This document shows, piece after piece, positions 30,534-38,022 of a stretch of DNA of 64,000 nucleotides. The notes under the pieces are model-generated. The model was not told the origin of the DNA, searched no databases, and worked only from the letters and a program-made list of their open reading frames with translations. The translations under genes and the position numbers were made by a program. The DNA comes from Pseudomonas sp. Seg1 (lineage in GTDB: Bacteria > Pseudomonadota > Gammaproteobacteria > Pseudomonadales > Pseudomonadaceae), in NCBI RefSeq assembly GCF_018326005.1, contig NZ_AP021903.1, forward strand, positions 2,854,001-2,918,000, written 5' to 3'. The stretch's first letter is position 1. Every line of letters begins with the position of its first letter.

Positions 30534-31199
30534 ATGCACAACAAAGCTGCGCGATTACGCAAAAGCCGCTCTCCGAAAGCAGATCCTGCATTCGGCGGGC
30601 GGTTGCCTGCGGGTCAGGTGCTGACCGAGCGCTTCCCGATCCTGCACGAAGGCGCGGTGCCGGAATATGATCTGGCGAACTGGTCACTGTGTCTGTACGG
30701 CTCGCTCAAAAATCCTGTCGAGCTGCGCTACACCGACCTGCAAGCGCTGCCGCAACGCCAACTGCAATGCGACATCCACTGCGTCACGCGCTGGTCGAAA
30801 TTCGATACGCAGTGGAGCGGGGTGCACCTGCAGGATCTGTTGCAAGCTTTCGATATCCAGCCGCAAACGAATTTCGTTATGGCCCACGCCGATCACGATT
30901 ACCAGACCAACCTGCGGCTTGATGACTTGCTGCATCCGCACACCCTGCTGGCGACTCACTACGCAGGCCAACCGTTAACCGCGCAACATGGCTGGCCACT
31001 CCGTCTGGTGGTAGCGGGGCGGTACTTCTGGAAGAGCGCGAAATGGCTGCGCGGGCTGGAATTTATCGACCAGGAGCAACCGGGGTTCTGGGAGCGCAAC
31101 GGCTTTCACCTACATGCTGATCCGTTTGCCGAACAGCGCTTCAGTGCCGAAGCGTTGGACATTGCCGAAGATGCCTGGCTGGAAAAGGACTTCGACTAA
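30534..31199 (+). CDS. Sulfite-oxidase-like molybdopterin oxidoreductase
   Basis: A 221-residue protein of the sulfite oxidase-like group (COG2041 type) with the conserved molybdenum-ligand cysteine in CDIHCVTRWSK and the FWKSAKWLRGL segment. No signal peptide is seen, unlike MsrP/YedY, so it should be cytoplasmic. It lacks heme and dimerisation domains. ATG at 30534 follows GGGGTGA; an in-frame ATG at 30459 would start inside the REP doublet and is rejected. It is flanked on both sides by very similar REP doublets. Physiological substrate unknown. Confidence 0.82.
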   Translation: MHNKAARLRKSRSPKADPAFGGRLPAGQVLTERFPILHEGAVPEYDLANWSLCLYGSLKNPVELRYTDLQALPQRQLQCDIHCVTRWSKFDTQWSGVHLQDLLQAFDIQPQTNFVMAHADHDYQTNLRLDDLLHPHTLLATHYAGQPLTAQHGWPLRLVVAGRYFWKSAKWLRGLEFIDQEQPGFWERNGFHLHADPFAEQRFSAEALDIAEDAWLEKDFD

Positions 31200-31211
31200 G
31201 ACACTTACCCT

Positions 31212-31299
31212 GTGGGAGCTGGCTTGCCAGCGATGAGGCCCGTGCAGTCACTATTTGTGTTGCCTGACACACCGCCATCGCTGGCAAGCCAGCTCCCAC
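31212..31299. repeat. REP doublet
   Basis: GTGGGAGCTGGCTTGCCAGC at 31212 and the inverted copy ending at 31299 surround a spacer that shares GAGGCCC and CTGACACACCGCCATC with the doublet 800 bp upstream. Both have the same 88-bp length. Confidence 0.9.
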
Positions 31300-31629
31300 A
31301 GGGGCTGAGATTACAGGTGTGTTAGTTGTTTGTTAGTTGGTGAAGGTGTTGGCTCAGCAACACTTGTGCTGAACTAAGAACACTCCTTTATAGCGATCTA
31401 ACCTAAGTGTTATTGGTTCTTTTGCGAAAGTCTTCCCCTCGTCTAGCATCGGGCTTCAAGGGGGAAACATTCACTCTGGGGATACTGCGCCTTACCGATA
31501 CTTAACGTTTCAACAGCCTTCGCTGCCTTCCTGATTTCTAAAACTACAGCAGACATTGCCGTGCATTGATTGCCGACTTTCTTTTGTCGGTGACGGCCGG
31601 GTATTAACTGCGATTCAAGGAGCTGTTAT
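31300..31629. other. Intergenic promoter region upstream of the TonB receptor
   Basis: About 330 bp with no gene. It contains an A/T-rich patch (about 31375-31450) and a ribosome-binding site CAAGGAGC at 31617-31624. I see GTTGGCTCAGCAACACTTGTGCTGAAC, a set of short GTTGAGCA-like inverted pieces near 31349-31375, but no certain operator. Confidence 0.4.
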
Positions 31630-34017
31630 ATGCATTACCGTTCCCGTTCATTACTGGCCGCCGCTGTTGTCAGTGCAATCTGGCAACTGCCTGCACAGGC
31701 CGAAGACACGTCCACCAGCGCTGAAAGCGAATCCCGCCTCGGCACCGTTTTGGTCACGGGCACACGCGGCACCTCTCGTACCGTGCTCGACTCGCCGGTT
31801 CCCGTGGATGTGTTGACCGCCGAAGACCTGAAGACCGCCGGCGCCGCTGACGGTGAATTGGGCGCGGCGTTGCAGACATTGCTGCCGTCCTTCAGCCTGC
31901 CGCGCCAGTCCAACTCCGGCGGCGCCGACCATATTCGCGCCGCACAACTGCGCGGCATGAGCCCGGATCAGGTGCTGGTGCTGGTCAATGGCAAGCGTCG
32001 CCATACGTCGGCAGTGGTCAACGATTCGTCGAAAATCGGTCGCGGCACCGCGCCGGTGGATTTCAACTCGATCCCCATCAGCGCGATCAAACGCATCGAA
32101 GTGCTGCGTGACGGCGCCGGTGCGCAATACGGCTCCGACGCGATTGCCGGGGTGATCAACATCATCCTCGACGACGCCCCCGAGGGCGGCGAAGTGTCCA
32201 CCAGTTACGGCGCTTATCACACCCATCAGGACGCCATCGACAAGACCACCACCGACGGCCAGAACAGTGTGACCACCGCCAAGATCGGTACGCGTCTCGG
32301 CGAGGAGGGCGGCTTCATCCGGGGCGGTACCGAGTACAAGGATCGCAACCCGACCAACCGCGCAGGCTTCGACGGTTTCGCCGATACACCGGGCCAGCGC
32401 AACTACGTGATGGGTGACGGCCTCGCCCGTGACGTCAATCTCTGGTTCAACAGCGAACTGCCGCTGGCCGGCGGCAAGGCCTACAGCTTCGGCACTTACA
32501 ACCAGCGCCACACCACGGGTGCGGAGTTCTATCGCTACCCGTACGAACAACCGCAGTTCTACCCCAACGGTTATTTGCCGCAGTCATTGGGCGACAACAA
32601 GGACGTCTCCGCCACCGCCGGTTTCAAAGGCATGATCGGCGACGACTGGGACTTCGACAGCAGCGTCACCCATGGCCGCAACCGCTTCGAATCGTCAACC
32701 CGGCGCACCCTCAACGTCAGTCTTGGCGATGATTCGCCGACGAAATTCGACACCGGCGATTACGAGTTGCGCCAGACCACCAGCAACCTCGATTTCAGCC
32801 GCGAATTGCGCCTCGGCGGCCGTTCGTTTGTCCTCGCCGTCGGCGGCGAATACCGCTACGAAAACTACCTGACCTACGCCGGTGACGAAGCCTCTTACAT
32901 CGGCTCTGGAGCCGACGGCGCCAATGGCCTGCGCCCGAGCGAAGAGTCGGATCTGGACCGCAACGTGTTCGGCAGCTACGCCGAATTGTCCGGCGATCTC
33001 ACGGATAACTTCTTCGTCGACGCGGCCACTCGCTGGGAGCATTACGATGATGCCGGCAGCAAGCTCACCGGCAAACTCAGCGGCCGCTACAAACTCACCG
33101 AGCAATGGGCATTGCGCGGCGCGGTGTCGAACAACTTCCGCGCACCGTCGCTGGCGCAGAGCGGTTTTCAGAACACCACCAGCAACTTCGGCGACGGCGG
33201 CACGCTCACCGACATCCGCGTGCTCTCGGTCAACGACCCGATCGCTCGCGCCCTCGGCGCCGAAAAGCTCGATCCGGAAACCTCGAAAAACTTCAGCCTC
33301 GGCCTGACCTTCCAGTTGAACGAGCGCTTCGACGCGTCGCTGGATGTGTTTCGCATCGACGTCAAGGACCGCATCACTCTTTCGCAACGCATTGGCAGCG
33401 ACGCCCTGGAAACCTTCATCAACGACAACTACGGCGTGGCTGGCGTGCACGACGTCAACTTCTTCACCAACGCCGCCGACACCAGCACCCACGGCGCCGA
33501 ACTGGTGCTCAATTACCATCAGCCGTTCTACGAGGGGCAACTGGGCCTGACCACCGCGTACACCTACAACCACACCAAAGTCACCAGCACCAAAGGCACG
33601 CCTTCGCAGCTGACTGCACTGGGGATCGGCAACGACGCACTGGTCGGCGTGGAGGAGACCAACACCCTGACCGACGCCGCACCGAAGGACCGCTTCATCT
33701 TTTCCGCGAACTGGGCGAGTGAACACTGGGGCCTGCTCGGACGCTTGACCCGCCAAGGCGAGACCACCCGAGTGTTCGATTTCGGCGACTCGCAACCGGA
33801 GCAAACCTACGGCGCGGTCTGGCAGCTGGATGCCGAAGTGACTTACAAATTCACGCCGAAATTCAACATCGCCGTGGGTGGTAACAACCTCACCGACAAC
33901 TATCCGGAACGCTCCGGTTCGGCGATCAACTACGGCGGTAACCTGCCATACGACGTGCTCTCGCCGATCGGCACCAACGGCGCTTACTACTACGCCCGCG
34001 CCACTTATGGCTTCTGA
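31630..34017 (+). CDS. TonB-dependent outer-membrane receptor
   Basis: A 795-residue receptor with a signal peptide cut near LPAQA, a plug domain (RTVLDSPVPVDVLTAEDLK, then IEVLRDGAGAQYGSDAIAGVINI) and a 22-strand barrel ending in the outer-membrane signal YARATYGF. A TonB box-like stretch LGTVLVTG follows the signal peptide. No N-terminal signalling extension is present, so it is not a sigma/anti-sigma transducer. The APC permease gene overlaps its end by 11 bp, which suggests outer- and inner-membrane import of the same nutrient rather than a siderophore. Confidence 0.9.
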   Translation: MHYRSRSLLAAAVVSAIWQLPAQAEDTSTSAESESRLGTVLVTGTRGTSRTVLDSPVPVDVLTAEDLKTAGAADGELGAALQTLLPSFSLPRQSNSGGADHIRAAQLRGMSPDQVLVLVNGKRRHTSAVVNDSSKIGRGTAPVDFNSIPISAIKRIEVLRDGAGAQYGSDAIAGVINIILDDAPEGGEVSTSYGAYHTHQDAIDKTTTDGQNSVTTAKIGTRLGEEGGFIRGGTEYKDRNPTNRAGFDGFADTPGQRNYVMGDGLARDVNLWFNSELPLAGGKAYSFGTYNQRHTTGAEFYRYPYEQPQFYPNGYLPQSLGDNKDVSATAGFKGMIGDDWDFDSSVTHGRNRFESSTRRTLNVSLGDDSPTKFDTGDYELRQTTSNLDFSRELRLGGRSFVLAVGGEYRYENYLTYAGDEASYIGSGADGANGLRPSEESDLDRNVFGSYAELSGDLTDNFFVDAATRWEHYDDAGSKLTGKLSGRYKLTEQWALRGAVSNNFRAPSLAQSGFQNTTSNFGDGGTLTDIRVLSVNDPIARALGAEKLDPETSKNFSLGLTFQLNERFDASLDVFRIDVKDRITLSQRIGSDALETFINDNYGVAGVHDVNFFTNAADTSTHGAELVLNYHQPFYEGQLGLTTAYTYNHTKVTSTKGTPSQLTALGIGNDALVGVEETNTLTDAAPKDRFIFSANWASEHWGLLGRLTRQGETTRVFDFGDSQPEQTYGAVWQLDAEVTYKFTPKFNIAVGGNNLTDNYPERSGSAINYGGNLPYDVLSPIGTNGAYYYARATYGF

Positions 34018-35413
34018 GTCGGGGCAGGGGCCGGGTCGGCATCTGCCGGTGTTTCAGGCGCTGTTGATCACGCTGGGTATGGTGATCACCACCGACATCC
34101 TGAAAACCGCGCCGACCGTGGCACTCAACGTCGGGCCTGAGCACTTCTACCTGGTTTGGGTGCTCGGCGGCGTGGCGTCGATGATCGGTGCGCTGTGTTT
34201 TGCCGAGATGGCCACGGCGTTTCCGCATCCGGGTGGCGACTATCACTTTCTGCGCACGGCTTACGGCGAGCGCATGGGATTTCTGTTTGCCTGGTCGCGG
34301 TTTTCGGTGATGCACACCGGGTGGATTGCGTTGTCGGCGTTCATGTTTGCCGATTACGTCAACGCCGTGGTGCCGCTCGGGCAGTACGGCTCGGGGCTGT
34401 TTGCCGGCGCGGTGATTGTTGCGTTGGTGCTGCTCAATCTCACCGGCAAGCACATTGGTTTTATCACTCAGACGCTTTTGGTGGGACTGTTGGCGTTGGG
34501 TTTTCTGAGCATTGCCAGTGCGGGTGTTTTTCTCGCCTGGCAAGGCATCGAACCGCCCGCGCCGAACGTCATCGCTGTCCCGGAAAACACGGGTATGGCC
34601 GGGTTTTCAGCGGCGATGATTTTTGTCTTCCTGGCGTTCGGTGGCTGGAGTGATGCCGCGACATTGTCGGCAGAAGTGCGTGACGGTCGGCGCGGGATTT
34701 TCATCGCCATGCTGGGCGCATTGACCGTGTTGATGGTGATTTATCTGGCGCTCAATTGGGCGTTCATCCAGGGCTTGGGATTCGCCGGACTGGCGGCCAG
34801 CAATGCGCCGGCGGTTGAACTGTTGAACCGCGCATTCGGTGCGCCCGGGGTGATGCTGATTCTGCTGATGGTCGGCATCGCCGCAATCGCGACCATCAAT
34901 TCGACCCTGCTGGTCGGCGCCCGCACCACTTACGCCGCTGCTCGCGATGTGCCGCAGTTGCGCAGCTTCGGAAGCTGGGATGATCGCCACGGCGTACCGC
35001 GTAAAGCGCTGCTCGCGGAAGGTGCTGTGGCGTTGCTGTTGGTGCTGTTTGGCAGCTTTACCCAGAGCGGGTTCAACACCATGGTCGAGTACCTGACGCC
35101 GGTGTACTGGTTGTTTTTGAGCTTGAGCAGTGTGGCGCTGATCATTTTGCGGCGGCGGTTTCCCGAGGTGCCACGGCCGGTGAAGGTGCCGCTGTATCCA
35201 CTGTTGCCGCTGCTGTTTTTCGGCTTGTGTCTGTACATGCTGTATTCGAGCGTGACGGTGGTGGGCTGGGGAGCTTTTTTGGGGATTGGGGTGTTGCTGA
35301 TTGGCGCAGTGTTTTTAGCCGTGTTGAGCCGCCTGACGCCATACCCTTACCCTGATCCTCTCCCAGAGGAAAAGGGGGCCGACCGCAGAGTCTTGCGGGA
35401 TACATCAACCTGA
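34007..35413 (+). CDS. APC-family permease with repeat-derived C-terminal tail
   Basis: A 468-residue amino acid/polyamine-type permease with about 12 hydrophobic helices. ATG at 34007 overlaps the receptor stop by 11 bp. Helix 1 (ALLITLGMVITTDILKTAPT) and the FLAFGGWSDAATLSAEV segment fit the family. The final 25 or so residues (LTPYPYPDPLPEEKG...) are not permease-like: they are coded by the left end of the inverted-repeat element at 35344-35519, so the original C-terminus was probably replaced when that element arrived. Substrate unknown. Confidence 0.85.
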   Translation: MASESGQGPGRHLPVFQALLITLGMVITTDILKTAPTVALNVGPEHFYLVWVLGGVASMIGALCFAEMATAFPHPGGDYHFLRTAYGERMGFLFAWSRFSVMHTGWIALSAFMFADYVNAVVPLGQYGSGLFAGAVIVALVLLNLTGKHIGFITQTLLVGLLALGFLSIASAGVFLAWQGIEPPAPNVIAVPENTGMAGFSAAMIFVFLAFGGWSDAATLSAEVRDGRRGIFIAMLGALTVLMVIYLALNWAFIQGLGFAGLAASNAPAVELLNRAFGAPGVMLILLMVGIAAIATINSTLLVGARTTYAAARDVPQLRSFGSWDDRHGVPRKALLAEGAVALLLVLFGSFTQSGFNTMVEYLTPVYWLFLSLSSVALIILRRRFPEVPRPVKVPLYPLLPLLFFGLCLYMLYSSVTVVGWGAFLGIGVLLIGAVFLAVLSRLTPYPYPDPLPEEKGADRRVLRDTST

Positions 35414-35519
35414 AAAACGGGTCGATTATGGATTCAGCGAAAAGCGCTCAAGTCGCTGTACTTCTCAAATATCCCCCAATCAGTCCCCTCTCCCATCGGG
35501 AGAGGGCTAGGGTGAGGGG
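35344..35519. repeat. 176-bp inverted-repeat element overlapping the permease 3' end
   Basis: The left end CCCTTACCCTGATCCTCTCC and the right end GAGAGGGCTAGGGTGAGGGG are near-inverted copies of each other and of the ends of the 22881-23153 element. The first 70 bp are read as codons of the permease. Confidence 0.6.
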
Positions 35520-35536
35520 CTCTTAAAAAACGGCGC

Positions 35537-35998
35537 TTAAAAAGACACCGCCGCCGGCTGCGAAAGCCGCAACACCGAAAGATCCCCGGTAATTCGCTTA
35601 TACGCCAGGCGAATCGCCTCAATACTCCCCTCATTCTTCGCACTGCTCTCATGCAACACCACAATCACCTTGGTGCTCAGCCGCTCAGGCTCTTTCGCCC
35701 CGTGATCCTTCCACTGCCCATACGCATCGAACACCGTGAATCCGTCGGGAAACCTCGGCGTCACTTCCTTATCCAGAAACTCGCGCCAGCGCGCCGGGCT
35801 GACCGCGCCGTCCTTGCCATCCAGAGAGCCCACCGAAAAGTACAACTCGGTCCGCGTCCATTGCGCCTGCGCCGGGCGCGTCGCGTCCCCCTGCAAGGTC
35901 GAGCTGGCAGGATCTTTGGTATGCACGGAAACCGGAGGAGGGCTGGTACACCCTGCGACCGCCACAAACAGTGCCGCCAGTAAAAGACGTTGAGGCAT
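35537..35998 (-). CDS. DUF3574-like lipoprotein
   Basis: A 153-residue lipoprotein with the signal MPQRLLLAALFVAVAGC and lipobox VAGC at residue 17. The mature part (TRTELYFSVGSLDGKDGAVS, then FLDKEVTPRFPDGFTVFDAYGQW and STKVIVVLHE) fits the DUF3574 family of unknown function. RBS AGGAAG precedes the ATG. It is convergent with the permease gene, and divergent from the methionine-rich gene across a 390-bp A/T-rich gap. Confidence 0.8.
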   Translation of the reverse strand: MPQRLLLAALFVAVAGCTSPPPVSVHTKDPASSTLQGDATRPAQAQWTRTELYFSVGSLDGKDGAVSPARWREFLDKEVTPRFPDGFTVFDAYGQWKDHGAKEPERLSTKVIVVLHESSAKNEGSIEAIRLAYKRITGDLSVLRLSQPAAVSF

Positions 35999-36389
35999 GG
36001 AACTTCCTTATTGTTGACAGTAGTTGGCAATTATAAGGCGCACGGTTAATAGCGTTAAAAGATTAAAAAGTCTCGCGAGGCTCGATTTGTGGAATATGCG
36101 GCGCGAAGAAATTAATACGAAGCGGTTAGATCAATAATTTCTTTCGGTTATTTAAATAGTGCTGCTTCGAATATCTATAGCTTGTAAAACGAAGCGCGTG
36201 CATTTGATATTTCTGTTATCGCGCCTACTCTGCTGTTCCTGCGCCTCAAGACGCATGGAACGCTGCGCTTGAGGCGTTTGAACAGCCGTTTTTGCTGTTT
36301 GATGGGCATCTTGTTCAGGAATCGTCAGTCCTTAGAATCGGCCCCCATCAACTTCTCATCCAGTTCTTAAATCCTCAGGGAGCTTCACC
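35999..36389. other. A/T-rich divergent intergenic region
   Basis: About 390 bp between the lipoprotein gene and the methionine-rich gene, A/T-rich at 36050-36200. Near its right end lie an inverted repeat CGCCTCAAG/CTTGAGGCG (36242-36250 with 36268-36276), a second short stem AACAG/CTGTT and a candidate promoter at 36311-36338. Confidence 0.5.
36311..36338 (+). promoter_or_regulatory. Sigma70-like promoter for the methionine-rich gene
   Basis: TTGTTC at 36311-36316 and TAGAAT at 36333-36338 are 16 bases apart. Transcription would begin near 36345, about 45 bases before the ATG at 36390. Confidence 0.5.
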
Positions 36390-36899
36390 ATGATGAACGC
36401 CATGCAGATGCAAATGCCGATGAACGCCAACATGCCAATGATGCCGATGATGGGCATGCCGATGATGATGGCGACCATGACTTGCGAAATGATGGACGAC
36501 GGCATGATGTGCAAGATGATGCCGGCCGCTGGCATGGACATGGCCATGTTCAAGAACAGCGGCGAAATGATGCAGATGATGATGAACTGCGGCATGCCGA
36601 TGATGATGCACTGCGGCAACATGACCATGATGTGCATGTCCCAGGCGGCCATGGCCATGCCGATGATGAACATGATGATGCCAATGCCGATGATGGGCAT
36701 GCCGATGCCATCGATGAAGTGCGTGATGGAATGCACCATGATGGCCGATTGCATGATGTGCAAGATCATGCCGATGGCGGGCATGAACATGGACATGATG
36801 AAGAACTGCTGCGCCCTGATGATGAAAATGATGAACGACTGCAGCATGCCAATGATGATGAGCTGCAACGGCATGCCGATGATGTGCTGCACCTGCTGA
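36390..36899 (+). CDS. Methionine/cysteine-rich protein (73 Met of 169 residues)
   Basis: A 169-residue protein: by my count 73 Met (43%) and 16 Cys, with one His and no Trp, Tyr or Arg. No signal peptide, so probably cytoplasmic. It is an internal duplication: residues about 33-83 (MMCKMMPAAGMDM...NCGMPMMMHCGNMTMMC) align with about 122-166 (MMCKIMPMAGMNM...DCSMPMMMSCNGMPMMC). Non-Met codons are typical Pseudomonas (GGC, TGC, AAC, GAC), AGGGAG precedes the ATG, and a strong terminator follows 14 bp after the stop, so it is a real gene. Met/Cys clusters could bind Cu(I) or Ag(I), quench hypochlorite or peroxide, or store methionine. No family is recognised. It resembles periplasmic Met-rich scavenger MrpX only in composition. 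Confidence 0.85.
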   Translation: MMNAMQMQMPMNANMPMMPMMGMPMMMATMTCEMMDDGMMCKMMPAAGMDMAMFKNSGEMMQMMMNCGMPMMMHCGNMTMMCMSQAAMAMPMMNMMMPMPMMGMPMPSMKCVMECTMMADCMMCKIMPMAGMNMDMMKNCCALMMKMMNDCSMPMMMSCNGMPMMCCTC

Positions 36900-36912
36900 T
36901 CCCGGGCAGCAT

Positions 36913-36950
36913 AAAAAAAGCCCCCGAGGCCTCAAGGCCCGGGGGCTTTT
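36913..36950 (+). terminator. Rho-independent terminator after the methionine-rich gene
   Basis: An A-tract, then GCCCCCGAGGCC, a TCAA loop, GGCCCGGGGGC and TTTT. It is a strong G/C stem with A and T flanks, usable in both directions. Confidence 0.95.
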
Positions 36951-36977
36951 GCATTCCATAGACCACTGCAAACCTCT

Positions 36978-37065
36978 GTGGGAGCTGGCTTGCCAGCGAT
37001 AGCGGTGGATCAGTCGATTTAAATGCTGGATGTGCCGACGTCATCGCTGGCAAGCCAGCTCCCAC
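36978..37065. repeat. REP doublet
   Basis: GTGGGAGCTGGCTTGCCAGC at 36978 and the inverted copy ending at 37065, with a spacer unlike those of the doublets at 30.4 and 31.2 kb. Confidence 0.9.
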
Positions 37066-37098
37066 AGGGGATTGTGTTAAAGCAAAGAGAGGTAAGGA

Positions 37099-37746
37099 TC
37101 AGTCGAGGCGTTCGGGGTAGGTGACGACCAGGTAGGCGACGGCTTCGCTGTCGGCCGGGTTGCGGTAGCGGTGGGGCTGGTCGGCGTAGAACAGGATCGA
37201 GTCGCCAGTCGAGAGCAGGTAGCGCTCGTCGTTGACGCTGATCTCCAGCACGCCTTGAGCCACCACCAGGTTTTCCTGCACGCCCGGGCCGTGGCCCTCG
37301 GATTGGTCTTCACCCAGCGGGCTCAGGCGCAATTCGTAAAACTCGGACTGACGCGCCACGTCGAACGGAAACAAGGCCCGACTGACAAATGCACCGCTGG
37401 CACTGACCAGCCGTTTGCTCTGGCTCGCCGACAACACTGCCACACCTTCAAACGCCCGGTGCTCGAGAAACGCCGCCACCGACACCTTCAAACCCTTGGC
37501 GATTTTGCACAGCACCTTGATCGACGGCACGCTGCGCCCGGACTCGATCTGCGCCAACATCGCCCGGCTCACACCGCACTGGCGCGCCAGCCCATCCAGC
37601 GACAAATGACGCTTGCTGCGCAGACGCTGCAGATTCTGTGCGACCCGTTCGCAGATCGGGTCTTCTTCCAGTGATTCGAGGTTGTTCAGATCCAGCACAG
37701 GCTCATCCGCGCTCGCCAGAAAACGCGAGGGGTCACGGGCGTTCAC
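37099..37746 (-). CDS. XRE-family regulator with C-terminal cupin domain
   Basis: A 215-residue regulator. Residues about 28-85 hold the helix-turn-helix (VAQNLQRLRSKRHLSLDGLA, then GVSRAMLAQIESGRSVPSI), and a cupin sensor fills the C-terminal third (GVQENLVVAQGVLEI, YADQPHRYRNP). GTG at 37744-37746 overlaps the stop of the small upstream gene (GTGA), which explains the absence of a strong ribosome-binding site. Regulators of this type often respond to small metabolites such as amines or amino acids. Its target is unknown. Confidence 0.82.
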   Translation of the reverse strand: MNARDPSRFLASADEPVLDLNNLESLEEDPICERVAQNLQRLRSKRHLSLDGLARQCGVSRAMLAQIESGRSVPSIKVLCKIAKGLKVSVAAFLEHRAFEGVAVLSASQSKRLVSASGAFVSRALFPFDVARQSEFYELRLSPLGEDQSEGHGPGVQENLVVAQGVLEISVNDERYLLSTGDSILFYADQPHRYRNPADSEAVAYLVVTYPERLD

Positions 37747-37904
37747 GCTTGGCGCGGCTCGTTGGAATGCGCAGCCTGCACCCACTGAAACGCCTGATAA
37801 CCGGCATTGCGCGCATACATTTCCCACATCGCCCGCGCAAGCTTCTGGGCCTGGCGGCGTTTACGGTAAGCGGCGAAGTCGATCAGGTTGGCAGTTGGAT
37901 TCAT
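37743..37904 (-). CDS. Small basic protein translationally coupled to the XRE/cupin regulator
   Basis: A 53-residue protein starting MNPTANLIDFAAYRKRRQAQ, with a basic N-terminal half and an aromatic C-terminal half. ATG at 37902-37904; the stop TGA overlaps the GTG of the regulator gene by 4 bp arrangement. Codon use fits the genome. Function unknown; it may modulate the regulator or only lead its translation. Confidence 0.65.
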   Translation of the reverse strand: MNPTANLIDFAAYRKRRQAQKLARAMWEMYARNAGYQAFQWVQAAHSNEPRQA

Positions 37905-38022
37905 GGCGCACTTCACTGTGATCAATGACGGGATGAAAGTGAGCGTACGCCAATATTTTTATAACGATAAATACTGATTTTGTATTTGTTAATTCGTTTT
38001 GGTTCTTTGTGAAGGCAGCCCG

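Noticed and set aside
31651..33804. Minus-strand frames of 299 and 369 codons opposite the TonB receptor
   Set aside because: Antisense shadows; the plus-strand receptor has signal peptide, plug, barrel and a C-terminal Phe.
36356..36971. Minus-strand frames rich in Ile/Met or His opposite the methionine-rich gene
   Set aside because: They come from reading the complement of ATG-rich codons in other frames; the plus frame has the promoter, ribosome-binding site and terminator.
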